In this document: piece by piece, positions 24,173-35,448 of the stretch
How the letters are laid out: the number at the start of each line of letters is the position of its first letter
How positions within the stretch are numbered: position 1 is the stretch's first letter
From: Sinotaia quadrata
Taxonomy: Eukaryota; Mollusca; Gastropoda; Architaenioglossa; Viviparidae
Reading direction: 5' to 3'
DNA: 64,000 nucleotides
Assembly (NCBI GenBank): GCA_028829895.1
Contig: CM054179.1
Location: 75,240,544 to 75,304,543, forward strand
Notes under the pieces: model-generated
What the model was told of the DNA's origin: nothing
Seen by the model: only the letters and a program-made list of their open reading frames with translations
Databases searched by the model: none
Made by a program: the position numbers and the translations under genes

Positions 24173-24947
24173 GGTGACCCGTCAAAACCGCGAACGACAA
24201 ATGCGCGCCGACAAAACCGCGATGGACAAAAGCGCGCCGACAAAATCGCGCTCTTTGAAATCGACAAAATCGCGCCGACAAATGCGCGCCGACAAAATCG
24301 CGATAAACATCACCAAGTAAAGAATGGCAGGAAGTGTTATGTATGTTCGCTCTATTACGTAACTTCTTTTCATTCTTGTCATTACCTTTGTGTAAGGATT
24401 ATTTGCACTCAGTATCTCTTAATATTGCTCTTTAAACAAAATTATTAAGATTAGATATATGCTTCATTCTTTTCATTACTTTTGTGTAAGAATTATTTGC
24501 ACGTAGTATCTCTTAATATTGATCTTTGATGTATGCTTCATTCTTTTCATTGCATTTGTGTAAGGATTATTTACACGTAGTATCTCTTAATATTGATCTT
24601 TATGGTAAAATTATTAACATTTGATGTATGTTTCATTCTTTTCATTGCCTTTGTGTAAGGATTATTTACACGTAGTATCTCATAATAGTGATCTTTAAAT
24701 AAAATTATTAAGATTTGATGTATGCTTCATTCTTTTCGTTGCCTTATTTTGAGGATTATTTGCACTCAGTATCTCTTAACATTGCTTTGTGTATCGTAAT
24801 ATTGATATCTACGTATGTTATTATTACATTCTTGTACGATTTAACATGTATCATCGCGATTTTGTCGGCGCGATTTTGTCGTCGCGATTTTGTCCATCGC
24901 GGTTTTGTCGGCGCGCATTTGTCGTTCGCGGTTTTGTCGGTGAACCC
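24173..24947. mobile_element. 775-bp MITE with long GACAAAA/CGCG inverted ends
   Basis: Both ends carry inverted arrays of short modules (GACAAAACCGCG, GACAAATGCGCGCC), together about 100 bp. The element is flanked by an identical eight-base duplication TTTGTAAT at 24165-24172 and 24948-24955. The mirror sequence near 22449 is the unoccupied site. No transposase is encoded, so it is non-autonomous. The target length and subterminal modules suggest Mutator- or hAT-type mobilisation; I cannot decide between them. Confidence 0.85.
24367..24790. repeat. About 90-bp degenerate repeat inside the MITE
   Basis: About five units with TTCATTCTTTTCATT...GTAAGGATTATTT...AGTATCTCTTAATATTG make up the body of the element. 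Confidence 0.75.
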
Positions 24948-24999
24948 TTTGTAATACCATTGTATAGATAGATAGACAGATACATAGATAGATGGATGG

Positions 25000-25865
25000 A
25001 TGCATGGATAGATAGATGGATGGATGGATTATTCCATTGATGTCCTCTAAACAAAAGCGTAAACTAGGCATACCAATATGTCGTTTTACCATATTTAGTA
25101 TTTCAGCTAAGATTTAATCAGAATCTAAGTCCAAATCGCAATGAGAGATCCACTTTTTAATCGTATTTCTTTTCAAATTGCACGTTTAAATGCGCGCTCC
25201 AGCCAAATAATACATCTGTCTTACTTGTGAAGATATTTCATAACTAATATCTAATTATTTACAAGCTATAAATTGCAGATTTCAAACACATAAAACCACT
25301 AGGAGGATTTACAGTAATCTTATTCCCGTTGTAGTATCGCTAAGCTCCGCCCCATTTACTATATTTAGAGAATCAATGACGTAAACTAATGACGATCTAA
25401 AGCGAACCTCCTTGACTTAGCAGTAACCATTACATCAAACTGCCGTAAAAATATAAGGACTATTTATTAAATAATGTGTTCTTTTCATTTGATCTATTGT
25501 ACTGCCTCGTCACTGCAGAATACAATTTAATAGAACTGTAACATATAAAAATTGCTTTAAAATAATTAAATCGTAATATTTATTCTTAGAAGCATATAAA
25601 GTACTCTTTGTAAATATGTAAGAAATGCATTTTTATTGGATGAGTGGTTGTAGTAATTTTGTCTAGAATGATAGAAACTTGCTTTTAATGTATAATTTCA
25701 GTAAAACTTAGCAGTGGGTGAAGTTTGAATGTTGAGATGGCCGAAGGTCGTTGGTGGTTTGGGTAATAATTTGTAAGTGATCCAATGCTATGATGATATC
25801 ATGTCAAGATAATACATATTCAATAAATTCACAATGCGAACATACCAACGTGATAAATCGTAGAT
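25000..25865. other. Non-coding stretch
   Basis: Short GATA/GATG tract at 24965-25030, then AT-rich sequence without a recognisable feature. Confidence 0.5.
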
Positions 25866-25869
25866 ATGC

Positions 25870-26215
25870 AACACGCATTCAGTACACAAACAATACAATC
25901 CTCATCTCACCTCAATACACAAACAATACAATCCTCATCTCACCTCAATGACCAAGCAATATAATCTTCATTCCACCTCAATACACAAACAATACAATTA
26001 TCATCTCACTACCATACACAAGCAATACAGTCATCATCCCACTTTAATACACAAACAATACAATCCTCATTCTCATCTCAATACACAAACAATACAATCC
26101 TCATTCTCATCTCAATACACAAACAATACAATCCTCATTCTCATCTCAATACACAAACAATACAATCCTCATTCTCATCTCAATACACAAACAATACAAT
26201 CCGCATCACATCTCA
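25870..26215. repeat. 34-bp tandem repeat
   Basis: About nine units with CAATACACAAACAATACAAT; the later copies are nearly perfect. Confidence 0.85.
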
Positions 26216-26423
26216 ACAATTAAATGATCACAGGCTCCCTCTCGTTCACAATCTAATCTAAAACATACTCAAGCAAAATAGACAACGCACAACATACTCT
26301 AAAATCTATTCAAGTAAAATAAACAACACACAACCTCAATCATAAGAAATATACTATAAACATTATAAGACCATAGCAGGTAGACTACATTCCTATAGAT
26401 CCCCAGCCATACAAACCTACCGT

Positions 26424-26700
26424 GAAACGACACAGCAGACGTGGAGAACAAAATATGTCACAACATACCATTAAACGACACAGCAGACGTGGGGAACAAA
26501 ATATGTCACAACATACCATTAAACGACACAGCAGACATGGGGAACAAAATATGTCACAACATACCATTAAACGACACAGCAGACGTGGAGAACAAAATAT
26601 GTCACAACATACCATTAAACGACACAGCAGACGTGGGGAACAAAATATGTCACAACATACCATTAAACGACACAGCAGACGTGGGGAACAAAATATATCA
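26424..26700. repeat. 48-bp tandem repeat open on both strands
   Basis: Six copies of a 48-bp unit containing GACACAGCAGACGTGGGG. Because 48 is a multiple of three, several frames on both strands stay open (16-residue units such as HTIKRHSRRGEQ). I regard it as a minisatellite. Confidence 0.9.
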
Positions 26701-26854
26701 CAATATAGCAGCATAAAAAATAAGTCCATATACACAACAGAACTCTTGACAAAAGTACACAACAGAACTCTTGACAAAAGTACACAACACATGCAAGAAA
26801 TGTATACCAAGTTCCCCAAACAACTATCTCAAGATATCCCACAGTACAAACTAT

Positions 26855-27440
26855 TCTAAATCACCCTGCACACTTAGACTAAATCACCCTATACACTTGG
26901 ACTAAATCACCCTGCACGCATGACTAAATAACCCTGCATACTTAGAATAAACCACCCTGCGCACTTAGACTAAATCATCCTGCTCACTTAGACTAAATCA
27001 CCCTGCACACTTAGACTAAATCACCCTGCACACTTGGACTAAATCACACTACACACTTAAATCACCCTGAACACTTAGACTAAATCACACTACACACTTA
27101 GACTAAATCACACTACACACTTGACTAAATCACCCTGCACACTTGGACTAAATCACACTACACACTTAAATCACCCTGAACACTTAGACTAAATCACACT
27201 AAATAACTCTGCACATTTGATTAAATCACCCTATACACTTGGACTAAATCACCCTGCACGCATGACTAAATAACCCTGCATACTTAGAATAAACCACCCT
27301 GCGCACTTAGACTAAATCATCCTGCTCACTTAGACTATATCACACTACACAGAGACTAAATCATCCTGCATACTGACTAAATCACCCTGCACACTTATAC
27401 TTTATCACACTAAACTCAGACTAAATCACCCTGCACCACA
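26855..27440. repeat. About 22-bp degenerate satellite
   Basis: Roughly 25 units of CACTTAGACTAAATCACCCT with much variation, and higher-order duplication: the block near 26880-27000 recurs near 27230-27340. Confidence 0.85.
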
Positions 27441-27895
27441 AAACAAACAGTTCAGAAAAGAATACAATTACAGACACACCTAACAATATTAAGAACTTAT
27501 AAAAGCACAACAGAAAATCATTCATAGAGGAGTCACTACTTTACTCACCAAAACTTGTGAAATAGCCTTCAAATATTCAAAACACTCAGAGATTTCCCAC
27601 CTGATTCAAACATACTAGACAAAATAAAACGTACCTACATTTATGTACAATAACCAAATGCACAAAAGGCAATACCTTAAAATATTTTCTTTTATAATAT
27701 CCTAAAAGAGACAGATATTCACCACACAACAATCAAAATCAAATATCACCTCCAGAAACTGACAACAAAAGTATTGCCTTACCACCAAAACAACGTGACA
27801 TTGAAATATACAGAGCACAGACTTCCTAGCAGACATGAAAACATCACAAAAATATAACATGCCATACATATAAAAACAGCAAACATAACCTCTTT

Positions 27896-27897
<2 letters not shown>

Positions 27898-27957
<60 letters not shown>
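27898..27957. repeat. (TG)n microsatellite
   Basis: Perfect TG run of about 60 bp. Confidence 0.95.
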
Positions 27958-27959
<2 letters not shown>

Positions 27960-28077
27960 GTAGAGATAAACAATTATAATCATAAAAATATACATCTTTA
28001 TTTATGTACATATAATCATGCATGGTCTCTTGTACAGTGAATTCTTGCATACAAAATTTATATACAAACACTAACGT

Positions 28078-28160
28078 GAGAAAAAAGAGAAAGCAGAAAG
28101 ATAAAAGTGTGAAAGGAGACAAAAAGAGAAAGCAGAAAGATAAAAGTGTGAAAGGAGACA
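28078..28160. repeat. 39-bp duplication
   Basis: Two copies of a purine-rich unit containing GAGAAAGCAGAAAGATAAAA. Confidence 0.85.
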
Positions 28161-28385
28161 AAAAGCACAAACAAGAAATATAAATTTCTTATTTTATTCT
28201 AATTTATACTCGAATTTTCCAAGTTTACGACTATGCAAAATAGACATATAACGCTAAATGTTTTTTAATATATTTATTTTCTAAAAGCAATAATAAAACA
28301 TTTTTTGTATTTTTTTAATGCACAAACTTTCTTTCCAGTTAAAATGCTCGTATTCAAGAAGAAACTAATGTTTGTAGGTAGACAG

Positions 28386-28388
<3 letters not shown>

Positions 28389-28456
<68 letters not shown>
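28389..28456. repeat. (GA)n microsatellite at inner end of right arm
   Basis: GA run at the boundary between the right arm and the spacer; the left arm has only a short CT-rich stretch here. Confidence 0.95.
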
Positions 28457-28460
<4 letters not shown>

Positions 28461-28622
28461 AAGAGAGAAGGAAAGAAAGGCATCTTCTATAAATTGCTGA
28501 TGCAATCCAAACCAGTAAATTATATCGTGATAAGCAATGTCGAACTTTAACTTGTACCATAGACAATGAGTTCAGTGAGTCTGACAATTTTTTTAAATTG
28601 TTGCAATTCTTAAACATTCATA

Positions 28623-28628
28623 TTTATT
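28623..28628 (-). terminator. Polyadenylation signal AATAAA (right gene)
   Basis: Minus-strand AATAAA about 80 bp after the exon C stop of the right copy, conserved with 6899-6904. Confidence 0.6.
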
Positions 28629-28704
28629 GCACTGTCCTCAAATGTGATTAAACTAAGACGTCATCATTACACACTGAAATAGTGAAATAAAGTGAGGCGA
28701 GTTT

Positions 28705-28767
28705 CTAAATACAATAAATGAGGCTGATAGTGGTCAAAAGAACCATGATGGAGGACTGAAGCTTTAT

Positions 28768-28799
<32 letters not shown>

Positions 28800-29419
28800 C
28801 GGCACCGCCATCGCCACCGCCACCGGCACCGCCACCGCCATCGCCAGCATCGCTATCCCCAAATTCTTTCAAATCTGAAAATCAGAACAAACAAGAATTT
28901 AATTAATGAAATGCATGTACTGAAAAGCCTAATAAGAAATTAATTTTTTTCCATATTGTCATTTCTATATTTAATTTATTTTTTAAAACTTTCAATTTAT
29001 AGACATTTACCAAAATTATCTTGATGGCCGCCGTTTGGACTTGTAGCAGATATTACCATTGTTGCCCAAAGAAAAAATATAACTGAAATTTTAATAGTTG
29101 ACAATGTGTAAAGTAAATATTTCTTTTCTTTCAGTCTGAAGTGCATGGCAAATGATGGTAATTTATTTGTTGCTAAATATGTGTCTTACTAAAAATAAAT
29201 GGCTGACAGTTTTTCTCTGTAAGACAAGGTTTCCCGGCTGAGGCAATTTTATTTGTTGACTTACATAACAACTTACACAACAAAGCAATTTTCAGATTAA
29301 GACAAAATGTAACATTTCTAACACAAAAGATTGCATGTCAAACAAACACCTACAATCACTGTAGAACACAATACCTAGACAACATTTTCTATTGCAGTGT
29401 CCACTATCTTTTTTATTGT

Positions 29420-29450
<31 letters not shown>

Positions 29451-32400
29451 TGTGGAAGGGTGGATGTACGTGTGTACAGAGTGTGTGCGTAGCGCTTGTT
29501 TTGCCGGACAGCAAAGTAGGTCATCGGCCGCTAGTTTGAATCGCGCGGCGCGGTCTGCTATATAATGTGTATGGCTGTGCCATTGTGTACGTGTTTAACC
29601 ACCACTTATCATATTATATATTTATTTAATAAAGTTAATGTTTATGTATTCTAATAGTTAGTGGGATGTGGTTTATATTTATATAATTTTGTAAGTTAGT
29701 TTATATTGTGTTCTAAGTGTATTCTATGATGTGTATGTGTACATGGTTTTCCCCTGGCACATGAATATAGTTAATTATTTTATTTGATAATTTATTTTGT
29801 GAATTATATTGTAAGGAAGTATTGTATTTAAAGAGTACTTAATGTACTATTTTTTGATAGTTAAAGTGTTATATAACTTTAGGTAGTTTAGAAGGAATTG
29901 ATGTTAGAACGAAAGTATGTTAGCACAGAAGAGCCCGATTAGCATTAGTTTTAGTACAGTTCCAGAATTGTCTAGTGGAGTCCCCTTTGCCACCCGGACC
30001 TTTTAGATATATTGTGTGTGAGAGAGTGTGCGAGTGGTCCACAATCTTTTTTCCATCTTTTTTCACTTTTTTTCGTCACTTCGCATCGGACCACCGACGG
30101 AGAAGCACGTTCGAACTCAACATGGAAACACGCTCCACCAGATCGACTATCAACTCTACTACCCTGCCCCTTTCAGGGACGGAGGAACAAGTAGACATTA
30201 GCCCTTTGCCCTTTTCAGGGCCGGGTGAACAAGACGAAATCATGAATCACGCCAGAGCCATGGAGATCACCATTAATTCGAAAGAACGCGGAGAATACAA
30301 CCTATGGCTATCTTCTCGTTGCCTGTCACTCGACGACGAAATCGACTGCATAAAACTTCCATATCGAAGGCTACTGTGGGGTTTATTCTGCACAAACAAT
30401 GAACGTGGTATACGTGAAGCTTTTCAAATATATCAGCATTGGAGCCATTCGAGGCGGAACAAGAACAGCGGAAAACGAAACGCAAACAGCACCAGTCGAC
30501 ACGTGCGATAATGAAACAAATACACACATAGTCTGGAAAATTCCGCAAAAGACCAAAATTAACTCCACACAGACTATAAAGGAAAAGGAAAAAGATAAGG
30601 GCAAAACGGCATTTTCTCAGACACCAGTATCAATGACAGAAGAAAAGAAAACGCAAACCCGAAGGACCACAACTGAGGAAAAAAAAATACAAACAGAGGC
30701 AAAGAAGGAAAAAAAGTACATCTTAAAGCCGCTAATACTCAGACAAATAACACTGAGACGAATGAAAAAGAAATCCAAACAAACGTAAGAACGAAAGAAC
30801 ATCAACAACCGAATGAATTTGATACCATACTGGACCAGGTTTCAAGGGAACTCGAGGCCGTACCCCTCTCACCTATACCAGCAACGCCGCCTAGACCACC
30901 AACAACGGCGACAACAACATCAGAATGCCAGTCCACACCACCAACAACAATACCAGAACAGGGCGAAAAGAAAAAAAGACGGCGCCCGCCACCACATATT
31001 CGGAGGCAACAACAGCGCCCTCAACAACAACCACAACAACATCGCGGACAGCAGCAGCAACAACAACAACACTGGCTGTACCAGGAACAACAGTACCCTC
31101 TTGGGGTTATTTTAACCATCCAATGGCCGATTTAATCCAACTGCTACTCGACCATCTGTACTGGCCGCCAGCGCCCACCTTCAGGCATCCCAACGGACAC
31201 CGGGGACAGCCACGACAACAACAACAACAACGACGCCACCAGTGAGGAGGTCGGGAAGTCGAACAACCCGGGCACATGTACACACAGGGTATAGATCTGG
31301 TGTGTTACTAGCCTGGGCTCTGTAAGACACCCCCCCCTCACCATAACACCAGAAACGGCAACAACATCAACGCCACCGCCAGGAACAACAACAACATCGA
31401 CTTCAACCCACGGATCACCGGGTTTGGAGTCCGCCTTTGCCGGCCAGACATGTTTTCTCAACGGGCACACGCAGCAGCAGAAAGGCACCCCCCTCCCTCT
31501 CCCCCCCTCTCCAAACGCGAAAGCGGCGGAAGCCGGAAGCGTTCCCCACATTCAAGACAAGTGCGAGTGGTCGTCTTTGTTCGTCTTTGGCCGGTCTTTT
31601 GGAGAGTGGTCAAGAGAGGAGCGTGGTTGGCGGTGTGTCGCCTAAATAAAGATCATGAAAATGTAAACACGTATTGCGTGTTCTGCCTCTTCTGCTGTGG
31701 CTGCCGTAGCGGTATTGTCTGACTGTCTCGTCATCTTCATCGTCATCATCTCCTCGCATCCTGGGGTGAGCCAAACAACGACAACACCACACCCCATTAC
31801 AGATAGATAACAATTGTTAGAAAACAGACTAAAAATCATGTATGCAAATCAACCAATCACATCAGAAAATGGTAATTCTCGTCAAAATTCGACTCGTTAT
31901 TATTAGTATTATCTTCAACAGTGGAAGGAAAAAGATTATTTTTTTCTTTCATCTTGACTGTATATTTTCACGTGTGCAGTCTCAAAAAGGACATGTAGTC
32001 AATGCAGATATTTACTGCTATTAAAATGCAGGTATTTCTATTATTAAGTGGTTTCTTAAGACCAGTTGTTCTTAACCTGGGTGCGATCGAACTCTAGGGG
32101 TTCGGTGAGTCAGTCCCAGGGGTTCGGCGGAGGAAGGTCAAGACATGCACCCGACTCGATTCGTGATGACAATAAAGAAGGGTTCGATGAAAGTGCACAA
32201 GATTAAGAAACACTCTTTTAGACATTCACATTATTACGTTTATGTTATGTGTACAAGATTAAGAAACACTCTTTTAAACATTCACATTATTACGTTTATG
32301 TTATGTGTACAAGATTAAGAAACACTCTTTTAGACATTCACATTATTACGTTTATGTTATGCATATTCCAATCATTCAGGGGCTTTACAAATTATATTCA

Positions 32401-35400
32401 TAAATTACTTAACAAGCATATTCATATCATTAAGTGGTTTTACAAATAATATTCATAAATTACTTAATTAACATGAATATTCATATCATTAAGTGGATTT
32501 ACAAATTAGTAATAAATTACTTAAGTAACAGGCATATTCATATCAATAAGTGATTTTACAAATTAGTAATAAATTACTTAAGTAGCAGACATATTCATAT
32601 CATTAAGTGGTTAATTTATTAATTTATTTATTCTAACCTTACGAAAATCGGATATATTCACAACAACATTAAGTGCTTTCATTATGCATTCGTATTATTA
32701 TGTAAGTAGTGTGCATGTTCACATCATTAAAATTAATTAATGCATGTATTCATATATTTTAAATTGCTAATACATGCACTCCTCAAAAGTTTAAAAGAGT
32801 ATAATTTTGTAAAACATTTTATATTGCATTTTCAAAGTTTAAGAGAGTATAATTTTGTAAAACATTTTATATTGCATTTTCAAAGTTTAAGAGAGAATAA
32901 TTTTGTAAAACATTTTTTCTCCACATACATAATAAGACGGTTGTAATATATTTCTAAATGTTTCATAGATCGCTATCTAAAATTTGTAAGGAGTGCAGAT
33001 CACTTTATTATATTTCATGAGTGTGTTCGTGTGTTTGTATATCATCTTGACGTGGGTTGTGACACGTAATCTTAAATCTGCGAATGTTCAGTTATCGTCA
33101 CTGTTAGTTCGTCTGTCTGGAAACGGGACTGGAAAGCCTTCCATAATCTCCATCACATTATAAATCCGTTTAATAAAGTTAAACAATAAGTTGTCTTTTA
33201 TGTAAAAATTAACAACATACAAACATGTTTACGTAAGCGTAATATTTAAACATAATTAGTAATATAGTTTTACCACATGTTGCTGTTTCTGTTTTATTTA
33301 AACCTGCTGCTTTTAAATTTGGGAATAGAAGTGCTGGGATATCACCGCAGGCAGTTTTCAGACACCTCATGTATTTCGTAAAATTTCTTGGAAAAAATGA
33401 AAATGAAAATTAAACGTGTCTTAGACACTAACTCACATTGTTCCCTCATAAACTGAACACGTGTTTAACTACCCGATTGCATTCGTGCGTGCACCATGTT
33501 TACATGTTTAAATCTGCACAGGTGTAGGTCCTACATTTGCTTGTGTATGTTCGTGTTAGAGTGCTTGTGGTCATGTGTGTGTAATTGTGTATAGAATACA
33601 TACATTTGTATATATGTAAATATTTATATATATATATATATTAATACACATAGGTGTAAATACATTTTTTTCTTATTGCTGTGGGAAAGAAACTTCTAAT
33701 AGGAGACTAATAGGGAAAGGCTATATTTAGACCTCAGAGCAAAGAAATGCTACATTTAGACCTAAGAGCAAAGAAAGGCTATATTTAGACCTAAGAACAA
33801 AGAAATGCTTTGTTAGAGCATGGACATAACGAGGAAATCTTTTGCTACTGTCTGACATAATAGCAATGAAAGGCTTTGTTACGGCCCGGACATAGCAAGG
33901 AAAGGTTTGATTGGACCTACGATCAAAGTAAGGAGAAAAGCAAACAATACGAAATAAATTCAGTTCTTTGTCAAAGACTTTCTACGAAACAAATTTCCGT
34001 TACTCAGACGCATACAATCATCTCAACTCTTATCGCGTTGAACGTCTTCTGTTTTACACCTGTCTCCTGATCTACATCAACCACCAGTTTCCTTTACGTG
34101 CACGAGCTTACCAAAGCCGAGCGCTAAGTGTGAGACAAGAATATCTCAAAGATCACTCACTTTAAACTTACCAAAGCCGAGCGTTAAGTGTGAGACAAGA
34201 ATATCTCAAAGATCACTCACTTTAAACTTACCAAAGCCGAGCGTTAAGTGTGAGACAAGAATATCTCAAAGATCACTCACTTTAAACTTACCAAAGCCGA
34301 GCGTTAAGTGTGAGACAAGAAAAACTCAAAGATCACTCAATTTAAACTTACCAAAGCCGAACTCTAAGTGTGAGACAAGAATAACTCAAAGATCACTCAA
34401 TTTAAACTTACAGTAAGGTCTATTTGAAATAAATTGTCTTGTCTTTAATTAGGAATAATTAGACTAGATTTACACTCAGCAGATTCTAAAAAGTAATGGA
34501 CTCTGTTCCTCAAGTTTGCATTCCTAAGTAACACCTCCTTTCACTCCTATTAACAATAGAAAGATTTACCAACTCCGATCTTTTCCTAACATAATTTTCC
34601 AGTTTTCACACTCTGTCACTATGGCTGGTCGTAATCAGTCCTTAGTCTCTGGTCGTAATTAGTCCTTAGTCTTTGGTCGTAATCAGTCCTTAGTCTCTGG
34701 TCAGAATCAATCCTTAGTCTCTGGTCAGTATCAGTCCTTAGTCTCTGGTCAGTATCAGTCCTTAGTCTCTGGTCAGTGGTTGACTTGCAAATCCCGCCTA
34801 ATCGGTCGGCCATCAGTCTGCCTTATCTGTCATGCCAAGAAAGTCATTTTGACAAATACCATTGTACGATTTTACCTTCCATCTAACTGACAGGTGTTTA
34901 ATCCTAGCATCAAGGTTCAATCATCACATTTATAGTTTTCTACAAACTGGGTTCTAGGAACTCGATTACTCATTTTTACGCTCACTCACTCAGGATTTGT
35001 CCGGTACAAAAAAGCCCATAATAGAAAACTGTCGTAACACTCCACGAGCTGTACCACCACCATTTTCTTAACCCTTGACATGAACTACATATGACCTCCT
35101 ACTTTGAACACTATTCATACAAAATAATTTTAAGGAAATATTTTTTGTATAAATGTTACATGGAATCTTATTAATTAATTAGTATTATATAATTATATAT
35201 TTAAAATATACTGCTCTAGAAAATATTTGCAACAGATTAGTCTTTACCTCTAAATGATCATACAATTTTCACCAAATAGATAAGAATAAAAGTAAATAAA
35301 GAGTATTTTGTTAAAAAGCCACATTACCCGCAATCACCAACTAACTGAGGATATACTTGACGAAATGCATTTTGGCAGGGCCTCCCTTTTTCTCCATCGA

Positions 35401-35448
35401 AGGAACATGTATTAAATTCTTCTAGTTTATCTAAGGCCGCTACTGCAC
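28705..35448 (-). CDS. Rapidly evolving cysteine-rich protein gene with GPI-like tail, right copy (partial)
   Basis: Mirror copy of the gene at 2635-6757. Exon A is 35328-35448, exon B 33274-33386 and exon C 28705-28874, all with conserved borders and phases. The cysteines of the left copy are kept, but 17 codons in exons A and B differ. All 21 base differences alter the amino acid (for example DKLEEFNTCSFDG here, NFTKYMRCLKTAC). Exon C is open for 55 codons: LKEFGDSDAGDG, a run of about 25 mostly glycine residues, and the tail IKLQSSIMVLLTTISLIYCI before TAG. A small-residue linker and a hydrophobic end with no following charge resemble a GPI-attachment signal. Intron 2 contains the 2351-bp insertion at 29451-31801. 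No signal-peptide exon was found upstream; exon A begins GAVAA, plausible as a cleavage region. The family is unrecognised; the YM.CLKTAC pattern recalls broad cysteine-rich secreted proteins of invertebrates. Confidence 0.7.
29421..29450. repeat. GATA microsatellite, insertion target
   Basis: The GATA run continues as GATAGATA after the insertion (31802-31809), so the element landed inside this tract. Confidence 0.9.
29451..31801 (+). mobile_element. 2351-bp LTR-retrotransposon-like insertion, right arm only
   Basis: The element begins TGTGGAAGGGTGG and ends CCCATTACA, short imperfect inverted ends with the TG...CA signature of LTR elements. GATA repeats lie on both sides, so the target duplication (GATA or GATAGATA) is ambiguous. 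The left arm has an uninterrupted tract at the mirror position. A TATA-like TATATAATG lies at 29559-29567, and AATAAA motifs at 29628 and 31645. I see no pair of internal LTRs, reverse transcriptase or integrase. It could be a large solo LTR or a non-autonomous derivative. Confidence 0.65.
30122..31135 (+). pseudogene. Decayed Gag-like open frame in the insertion
   Basis: An ATG frame from 30122 reads about 130 residues (including RRLLWGLFCTNNERG). Coding character then shifts to a second frame somewhere in 30400-30470, and to a third at an A-rich run near 30710. Charged segments with a recurrent (E/N/K)xQT pattern continue across the second break, and the last part is rich in Pro, Gln and basic residues and stops near 31135. 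The pattern suggests one protein with two frameshifts. The Gag-like label rests on position in the element and a basic low-complexity C-terminus; no zinc knuckle is present. Confidence 0.4.
32063..32215. mobile_element. hAT-like MITE shared by both arms (right copy)
   Basis: Mirror of 5589-5745, with ends CAGTTGTTCTTAACCTGG and TTAAGAAACACTC. Flanks are CTTAAGAC and TTTTAGAC, a decayed target duplication. Confidence 0.75.
34100..34405. repeat. 60-bp tandem repeat (right arm)
   Basis: Five copies, mirror of 3725-3920. Reading frames through it do not match those of the left arm. Confidence 0.85.
34624..34780. repeat. 24-bp tandem repeat (right arm)
   Basis: About six copies, mirror of 3300-3425. 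Confidence 0.85.

Larger units (their letters stand above)
22255..24960. repeat. Compound direct and inverted duplication
   Basis: About 22255-22440 and 23432-23610 are direct copies (shared CCTGGGA(G/A)GGAGG, CCAGGG(T/C)TTGACTTAG). About 22450-22948 and 23633-24172 are inverted copies, with shared features such as TTCGCTGAGT/ACTCAGCGAA and GGCGATTCTTGCAACCATT. The inverted copy resumes after a MITE at 24173-24947, matching AATGGTAT(A/T)ACAAAG. The 90-bp array lies between the arms. No coding sequence is recognised. Confidence 0.75.

Noticed and set aside
24081..25092. Arg/Phe-rich frames at both ends of 24173-24947
   Set aside because: Translations of the CGCG-rich terminal modules of the MITE.
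28274..28617. Several long frames across 28389-28456
   Set aside because: They are translations of the GA microsatellite (Ser-Leu and Arg-Glu runs).
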